From assembly GCA_027257055.1 (NCBI GenBank), contig JAPVLO010000007.1, positions 5,642,001-5,706,000 on the forward strand: a stretch of 64,000 nucleotides of DNA. Reading direction: 5' to 3'. Each line of letters starts with the position of its first letter. The first letter of the stretch is position 1. Made by a program: the position numbers and the translations under genes. A model generated the notes under the pieces. That model saw nothing but the letters and a program-made list of their open reading frames with translations. It was not told where the DNA came from and searched no databases. The stretch comes from Cephalopachus bancanus (lineage: Eukaryota > Chordata > Mammalia > Primates > Tarsiidae). Of the stretch, positions 56,986 through 64,000 are shown in pieces.

Positions 56986-59900
56986 TGTGGTCACTGCTCC
57001 CTGCTCCAGGATTACTGAGTAGCAGGCAGAGTAGTGCAGGACAAAAGTCACCTCTGGAAGAAGTGGCCGTGGAGAGGAAGCAGGACAGAAAGAGAAGACA
57101 GAAGAACGGCACTTTTGGGAGGGTGATGTCCTGCAGGGCAAACATGTCCAGGGCTGTGGCCCCGATTCACTTCTACTGTGGGCTGTCAGTTCAACTATAT
57201 CCAGGGCTGTGACCCCCAATTTGGACTGTGTATTCAATCACAGGGTGGTGTGAAAAAAACAAAACTCAAAGCTCCTCAGGTTGATCAGGAGCTGTAGACA
57301 TAGGCATGGCACGTTTTTGTGCACCTGTGTACATGTGTGCTGCTGTGTGTCCTGTGGGCTTGCCTGCGCCAGCTCACCTGTCCTTGCCCTCTGAACTGGG
57401 GTACTTTGCAAAGAACATGGGAGTGCGGTTATGACTGGCCCAGAGCCTACCACATACACGGCATAGACTTGGAAAATCATGTCACCGCCCCTCGATCAAA
57501 TAAAGAGACTAGACCTATAGCTCCTGATATCCCTTATGACCCTGAGATGTCAAGATTCATGGTGTCTCTTTCCTCCTTCAAATAAAAACAAATATGGACT
57601 TAGGAATGGAGAGAATTTCTTTGAAAGGACTGTTGCCATGAGAGGAGGGGTCTGTTGCCATCTGGGGTCACCCTGACCATGAGGCCTGCAAGCATCTCAG
57701 CATCTGGCAGAAAAGGGTTTTCCTTTCATAGGGAGGAACAGGAAGGGTTCGTAGACACGTATCTTTGTAGAAGTAAGCCTGTGTGCTCTGTCTGGCCGGG
57801 GATGGTTCAGAGTCCAGGAGCCTGTGAGGAGGAGAGATGCTTCATCCTAGTGTGGCCAAGTCTGTTGCTAGCACCTCATGCTGATTAACAAGGGCAAACA
57901 ACTACTCAGCTCAGCTTTTATGAGACAAATGTGGGAATTTGAAGGGTCTATGTCTGACCCAGTCATGGACATACAAAGAGGGGATGTTAAGTCATATCAC
58001 AGTAAGACATTTCCTGCTCCTCAAGGGGAGGGGCGCATTCTTTAATGGTTGCTGTTTTCTAGGAGCTTAAGTAAAGCTTAATATTGTTGCCTCAAAGTCA
58101 AATCCTTTCTGAACTCTGTCCTGTAGGGACTTCTAGAGAGGTGACTTAGCAGCTGGCCTGTGCTCTGAAAATCCCCAGAGAGACCTCAGTGTTGCACTTT
58201 CTGCTCTGGAGGTCAAATGAGGTATTCCCTTGGAGAGTTGCACTTTGCTGTCAGTTCTGGAAAATCCTACTAGAGTTTCCCAGTCAAGGGTAGGTCTTGC
58301 TTATCTCAAGTTACAGCAAGTCTGAAGTCAGGCAGCCTTGGGCTGGTGGAGTTGGGTCAATGACATTACCAAGACAGGATCCTTGAACTGTCCTGCTTTT
58401 CCCTCCTGGGTTCTGCCTCTACCCTCATTCCAGGCAGGAGAAAGCACTGTCATTTTATTACAGAGGGGACTTTCTTCCTAAAGACTTCTGTACAAAACTC
58501 ATCAGCAAGAATCATGTCACATAGTTACTCCTAGCTGTGTGGGTTTCTGGAAAGCCAAATTTAGCTTAAAAGTGGCCCATTTCATTGTGAAATGTCTTAA
58601 ATACTGAAGCCCTTTCTTTAATATTTAGTGAGTTTACTCTGCCAATCTCTACTTATCTTACTACAAAAATACTATTTTAAGTGCTTATCAATTAAATAAA
58701 CTTTGCTCCCCTTCAGTCACTGGACTAAAATAGAGTATAGGCCTCATCCATTTGGTGACCTTGAGTACAACCAGGCCCAAGCCAAGCCCCCTTGGAGAAC
58801 AGCTTCTGTAGATCCTCCCAGGGTGTGAGAGATAAGGATCATTTTACAAACTCATGTTTAATTAGGTTCTGCGGAGTTGAAAACATGGAACTTGGGAGAT
58901 ATGCATTTAGAAACACTATGGATTTTCAGTTCAGAATAAACGCATGTTGAGAGAAAATAGGTTAAAATACAGTCATGGCTAAAATTGCCCTAAGAGAGAT
59001 ATTGATTATTGTTTGGTACATCAAATATTAACAAAATTGCCAGAAATCTCAGGATTTTCAAAACAAAACTTATGATTGAAATGAACACCTCTGGCCCTCT
59101 GAGTCCCTGCAGGCTGGGGAGCCAGCTCAAGTCTGAGGATCAGTGGAGGGTCCTGCCGTCTTACTGGTGTGGGTAAGACCTACTCTTTCTTGTATGATGA
59201 CAGTTGCCCTTTGTTTTCTCAGTGGTGGGGAGAAATCAAAGGACATTGCTCTGATCCCCCAGAGAACCTTGCCCCCGTGCACATTCATGCATTTACTCAG
59301 TCAGTAATGACCACATTCCTTCTTTGCATCAGGCATTCTCTCAGGAACCTGGCATAGGAGCAAACTTGAGAGATGGAGCCCCTGTCTTCCTGCATCCTAA
59401 GTGAGGTCATATGAAGAAATAAAGATACCACAAGTTTATTTCAGAGAGGGAGAGATGCTGAGAATCAGGCAAACCCTGGTGATCACTCCCTTGGAGAGTG
59501 AGTTTGGAGGTCACCATCAGCTGGGTTGGTCAAGGAGGACTTCTCTGAGTAAATGGTATTTAAACTGGATCCAACTCTGGAAAGGGAAAGGGCATTTCAT
59601 TTCAGAAAGCCAGAGCAGCACATGCTAATGTCCTGAGGCACTAAAGACATGGTGTGTTGAAGAAAGTTCTACAAGTATGCTTGGGTCAGAGTGAATGAGA
59701 AGAGGTTTGGTGGCAGGATATGAGGCTGATGAGAAAGACAGGACCATGTTATATGGGGCTCTGCAAGCCATGGTGACAGTCTATGCCTTGTTTCTTAGAA
59801 TGTCGCTCTGTGAAATTTTATCGGTTAGCCCACCATCTATCCTCTGAAGTCACACAGAGCTGTCTTTTGCATCACAGTTCTTCAAGTCAATGAACACGAG

Positions 59901-60836
59901 TCCCTATCAATGAGATGCTTTCCTCCCAGTGTATCCTTTTCAGTCCTTTCCATGTCTCCTGCTAGTGCCCTGAGAGTCTCCAGACCCTGGTCACTCCCTC
60001 CCACCTGGGAACCCCGAACAGGCAACATGACCATGACCCCAGTCGCAGAGCCAGAAGGAGCTCTCTGGACATGTGCCCCACTCCCAGTACCTGTCCAGTC
60101 CCCCAGATCCTTGCCTCATCTGGTACCCATGACCAGCACTCTTCTAGAGACTCTCATCTGTTGGATTCCTGTCTATACCGATGGGTAAAGGCTTCAGAGG
60201 ACGCTGAGAACCTTAGGCTTTGTTCATGCTGAACATTCAGTTTTTCCCAGTTATTCTCATCCTTTGTAATTCTACTTGACTCAAAAAGAACAAAAAACAC
60301 GTAAAAAAATCACTGCAATAAAAACAGAGTGAAGAAAAAATACATGTGCATGCAAGCCACAGAGAGCTGGTTTAGTGCGCCTTCCATCCAGAAAGGGTTC
60401 AGGTAAGATCCCACTTGCTCTAAACTAGGTCAGTCTTCGCTTTGCTCTTTCCTGCTTAATAGGTGCTTGCTTGTGGCTTCTCCTAGTGTCTGTAATGAGA
60501 AATGTGTCCCAGTGTAATTACAAAGATAAAAGCTCAGTGAGTACAGGCAGGGAGAGCAGACTTAGAATAACCATGTCGCTTAGGGCCACTCTCCCTGCTT
60601 GGCCCTGAGTGCCCAGTGGAACTGAAGGCGTGGAATGAGGTCTGGAGTGTTCTTGTTAGTGAAGCCAAAGATGGCTTTTCCCCCATATAGTTGAAGTTCG
60701 TTTCATGATATAAAATGATTTTGCACTCATTGTGAGTGCTGGCGTCAGCACAAGAGCTGTAGGCCATTTTACCTGGACAGTAAAAGCTCTAGATGAGAAG
60801 GGTCTGCCTCCTACAGGCCAAGGCATCCATACAAAC
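56986..60836. other. Anonymous sequence
   Basis: About 3.9 kb without a gene. 59600-59790 ('gtcctgaggcactaaagacatgg', 'gaggctgatgagaaagacaggaccatg', 'gctctgcaagccatgg') has the flavour of a very old mammalian repeat similar to 15840-15970. Antisense and sense frames of 100-152 codons near 56779-57237 overlap the L1 junction and are not genes. Confidence 0.4.
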
Positions 60837-61235
60837 TTCAGTCCACCCATCAGACTGTTCACCCATTCCTCTACTAATCCATTCACCCAGTCACCTACCC
60901 ACTTATCCATCCATCATCTACCCATCCATTATTCATCCACCCGTCATTCATATACTTATTTATTCATCTAGCCATCCATTTGTTCATTCATCCATCCATT
61001 CAAGAACACATCTATCTATGCAACTATGTATGTGTGCATGCATGCATCCATCCATTTGGCCATCCATCCAAAAATCCACACATCCTCCATTTCTCCCTCT
61101 CTCTTTTCTTTCTTTCTCCCTCCCTTCTCTCCCTCCTCCCTCTTTCCCTTCTTCATCTGTCTTTCCATTCCTTCATCTATCCATCTCTCAATCTTTTCTT
61201 CCTCTCCTTCCTTCCTCTCTCCCTTCCTTTCTCCT
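60837..61235. repeat. (CCAT)n grading into (CCTT/CTTT)n pyrimidine tract
   Basis: The left half is CCAT/TCAT tetranucleotides, with a TATG/CATG patch near 61025-61050. The right half is almost pure pyrimidine from about 61080. It is close in character to the reverse complement of the GGAT tract at 24910-25172. A 166-codon Ser/Pro/Leu-rich frame (60793-61293) is a translation of this repeat. Confidence 0.93.
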
Positions 61236-63290
61236 AGCCAGCATCTATGCTGACTATGTCTCAGACTTGTTCTGGATACTGGGGAGTCAGTGATGAACTC
61301 AACTGCTAAAATCTCACCTTCATGGACTTCCATTCTAGTTGGAGAAGACAAAAAAAATATGAGTAAACTAAAAACAAAGTGATCTTGGGAAGTGGCTAGT
61401 GTATAAAGTAAAGCAGTGTGCTGTGCTACAGCACAGGTGTGAAGGGCATCTGGTCGGGTACCATGGCAGCCATGCCCTCCATCCTGGTCTGGAGTCCGTC
61501 ATGGGTGCCAGAGACAAGCCCTTTGGGAGGTGCACCAGCTCTTGCAAAGGCCAGGCTCGGGAAGGATCGTGTCATCCTTGAGGAACAGAAAGGAGGCCTG
61601 TGAGTGAGGGTAGGGAATGCAGATGTGGCAATCAGCCCTGCAGAAGAACAAGTTGGAACACAGACATGGTAGTTTATATGATTGGTTTCAATCAGGAATG
61701 TGTGGGATGTGGCCTGTGTGGCCCTGCTCAGGGCCTCACTGGCACATCATCTACTCACTTACTTACATCCCGTGTCTCTGAATCATCAAGATCCAATGTC
61801 AACCAGCCAGTAAAAGTGGAGAGGTATGGGCACTCTATAGTCATTCATTCAATCATCCATTCTATAAATACATACTGAATGATTACCAAGGGTGGGACTG
61901 ACTCCCCCCTGCTCTAAGCCTTTGTTTCTCCCTTGAGGGAGATTGGGCCTCCACAGGCCCTTCTGGCCTACCCCTTTCCAGTAAGGAGAGGAGACCTGGG
62001 AACCACCAAGGTCTCTGCAGGAGGGGCAGGAGTTTTACCAAGGATGTCCTTGAAGCCACCCACTGGGTTCCTGTGTGTGGCTTCCCTAAGATGTGTCTTA
62101 GGGTCCCTTCTCCCACCCGACTAGACAGCCCAGGTGTGCCATGTTAGTGGGGCAACCTGTGGCCAAGCTCAACCATGTGGCTCAGGGATTTGAGTAGACA
62201 TGGTGGGCACAGGGATAACATAGATCCTTGCTATCACTAACTGAGCCTGCCATGTGGGTCTGGCAGGAGACCCCGTGCAGTACTCGTTTTTGGTGGATCG
62301 TTTCACATTTTACAGAGAGAAGCTCAGGGGAGTTAAGTTCTTGTCCAGCATTCCTGTGGGACAAGTCAGAGGTCAGGAGCAAAATCCAGAGTCCTGATCA
62401 AGCTGGGGATCAAAGCACTCGACGGCCTTCCCCGCGGGGCTGAGTGAGGACCCAGAGCGAGGGATCTTGGTGACCCCTGGAGTTGGTTTCAGGCTCTCTC
62501 ATTGGCCATCTCTAAAGAACAGGCCACAGAGATTGCTTCTCATCGGGCCTGTCAGCCTGGGAGACACTGAAGACCTTTGCATCACGTCTCCATGGATACT
62601 GCCCCCACCCCCTGCAGGTAGAAATATTTTCTGTGTGCTGCTTGGAAAACAGTGATTCGACTATATCAGTTGATTGCTTTAATGAAAAACTGTTTTGTAT
62701 TATTAGAAAGGAGAGAAAATCTAAAAACAACAGCAACAGCCACAACAAAATACCCCAAACCAACATGATCCGAGGTATTATAGGAACTTGCTTTCTGTTT
62801 TGTGCATTTCTATCTTCAGGAAGTGCTGTGGTGAGGTACTGTGGTGGGGCACTATCCCAAGCACTGACTTCCAGGAAAAGTGCAGTATCAGGGGTGAATG
62901 TGAACTGCCATCCCCACTCCTGTGGGACAAGAGGCAGAAGGCCCCACCCATGCACTTCTCTCCCTCTGGATCGGAGACCAACTGTCCTTGAGGGCCAGCC
63001 CAGACAGCGTCTCATCCTGGGAGGGCGCCCAATTCAGCTGGATAGTCTGGATGGTGACGCAGGGGCAGTCAGGGAACCGTTTCAGAGAACCTGCCACACC
63101 CACCTTCTGTGAGTATCCTGAGTAAAAGATGACAGAGTGGGAGATTTAAAGTGGCTTGGCAAGGGGCTGGTTTGGGTGTCTTCACACTGTGTTCCCAGGC
63201 ACATGGTAGTGGCTCTGGACCGGCCCATAGCATCACAGGAAGCCAAGGCAGGTAGTTTCAAATCTCGACTAAAATCAGATCTGCTGGCAT
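61236..63290. other. Anonymous sequence
   Basis: No gene recognised. 61250-61370 ('ggatactggggagtcagtgatgaactcaac', 'cttcatggacttccattctagttggagaagac') is a very old mammalian repeat by appearance. Overlapping frames on both strands at 62512-63112 (167 and 159 codons) lack recognisable domains. Confidence 0.4.
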
Positions 63291-63318
63291 AAATATATAT
63301 ATATATACACACACACAT
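63291..63318. repeat. (TA)n(CA)n microsatellite
   Basis: AAATATATATATATATACACACACACA-type run at the edge of an old L1. Confidence 0.9.
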
Positions 63319-64000
63319 TTCCCCCTTAAGATATAATTTAGATACAATAAAATGCAACCGTTTTAAGATGCAGTTCTGTGAGTTTTGACTAATATGTATA
63401 GTCATGTAACCACCCCCACAATCAAGATACAGAACTTTCCGTCCCCCCCCAGCCCCTAGCAAGCACCGATCTATTTTCTGTCGCTCTTCCTTCCCTGCAG
63501 TGTCATATACATGAATGGTACAGTTGCAGTGTTTTGAGTCTGGCTTCCTTCAAGTCACATAATGCGTTTGAGATGCATACATGTTGAATCAAGAGTTCCT
63601 TCCTTTTCTTGCTAATGTTTACTGCATGCCACCAGTTTATCTATCAGTTCCTCAATTAAGAGACGTTTGGGTGGTTTCCAATTTTTGGTGATTTTTAATA
63701 AGGCTCTTAGACATATTTGCTTGCAGCTTCTCGTTTGAATAAAGATTCTCATCTTCATTATGGTGAAGCCCCAGGGGTGAGTTTGCTGGTGGTGTGGTAG
63801 GTTTAACTTCATAAGAAGCTCTTAATTGTCTTCCAGAGCAGCTATGCCACGAAGTGTCACACAACCCATCACTGATGAATGCGTGTTCTTGTGTCTCCTC
63901 CTCTCCGGCATTTGGTGTTGACGGCCTTATTTTTTCTTTTAAATATAACCATTCTAGTAGGTTGTAATAGTACTAGTAATTTGCACTTCCTAGTGACTAA
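63319..64000 (-). mobile_element. Old L1M 3' region (minus), continues past the window
   Basis: 'taagatataatttagatacaataaaatgcaacc', 'catgtaaccacccccacaatcaagatacagaac', 'gcttccttcaagtcacataatg', 'gggtggtttccaatttttggtgatttttaata' and 'gcatttggtgttgac' are in the order of a reverse-strand L1M 3' UTR. The right end is cut by the window. Confidence 0.85.

Noticed and set aside
60793..61293. 166-codon Ser/Pro-rich frame
   Set aside because: Translation of the CCAT/CCTT tract.

Overview
This window reads as primate nuclear DNA without a recognisable host gene. It holds at least twelve dimeric 7SL-derived Alu SINEs plus MIR, L2, L1, ERVL-MaLR LTRs and hAT-Charlie MITEs. Most of the Alus share unusual diagnostic bases: GGCTCAGCCTGTAATCCCG at the start, CTACAATAAATCAAAAAAT before the second arm, and GAGTGAGACTCCAACTC at the end. 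These match neither the anthropoid Alu consensus nor the strepsirrhine type, which carries GAGCAAGAGCGAGACC. The youngest L1 has a 3' UTR unlike human L1PA. My best inference is a tarsier (Carlito/Tarsius); this is reasoning by exclusion, not a database match.

Layout. 1-720: a 39-bp minisatellite running off the left edge. 0.7-13.6 kb: mostly anonymous sequence with a few Alus, MIR/L2 relics, a MER1-like MITE and a long GA/TC tract. 13.6-15.8 kb: an old minus-strand L1 end split by two Alus, then a diverged local duplication. 17.4-19.1 kb: a MaLR LTR with internal sequence and an Alu. 20-28.8 kb: MIR, L2, LTRs, a very young-looking Alu, a GGAT tract, and an L1 interrupted by an MST-type LTR. 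28.8-38.1 kb: anonymous DNA, a possible ERV1 LTR, a patchwork of locally copied segments, and a young 5'-truncated L1 with a 1,097-codon ORF2 and perfect 16-bp target-site duplications. 39-46.8 kb: old L1, four Alus, a twin-primed L1, MER5A and an MLT2-like LTR. 46.8-64 kb: largely anonymous DNA with a second inverted L1, LTR fragments, simple repeats, and an old L1 leaving the right edge.

The only long, convincingly protein-like frame is L1 ORF2. No host exons, tRNA/rRNA genes, CpG-island promoter or CRISPR array could be supported. The window looks like intergenic or deep intronic DNA shaped by retrotransposition. The points most worth checking are the open L1 ORF2, the patchwork duplications around 31-38 kb, two cases of tandem retroposon insertion sharing one target site, two twin-priming inversions, and the codon-length minisatellite. 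I found no convincing new biological system. Repeat subfamily names are from memory of consensus sequences, and borders are by eye.
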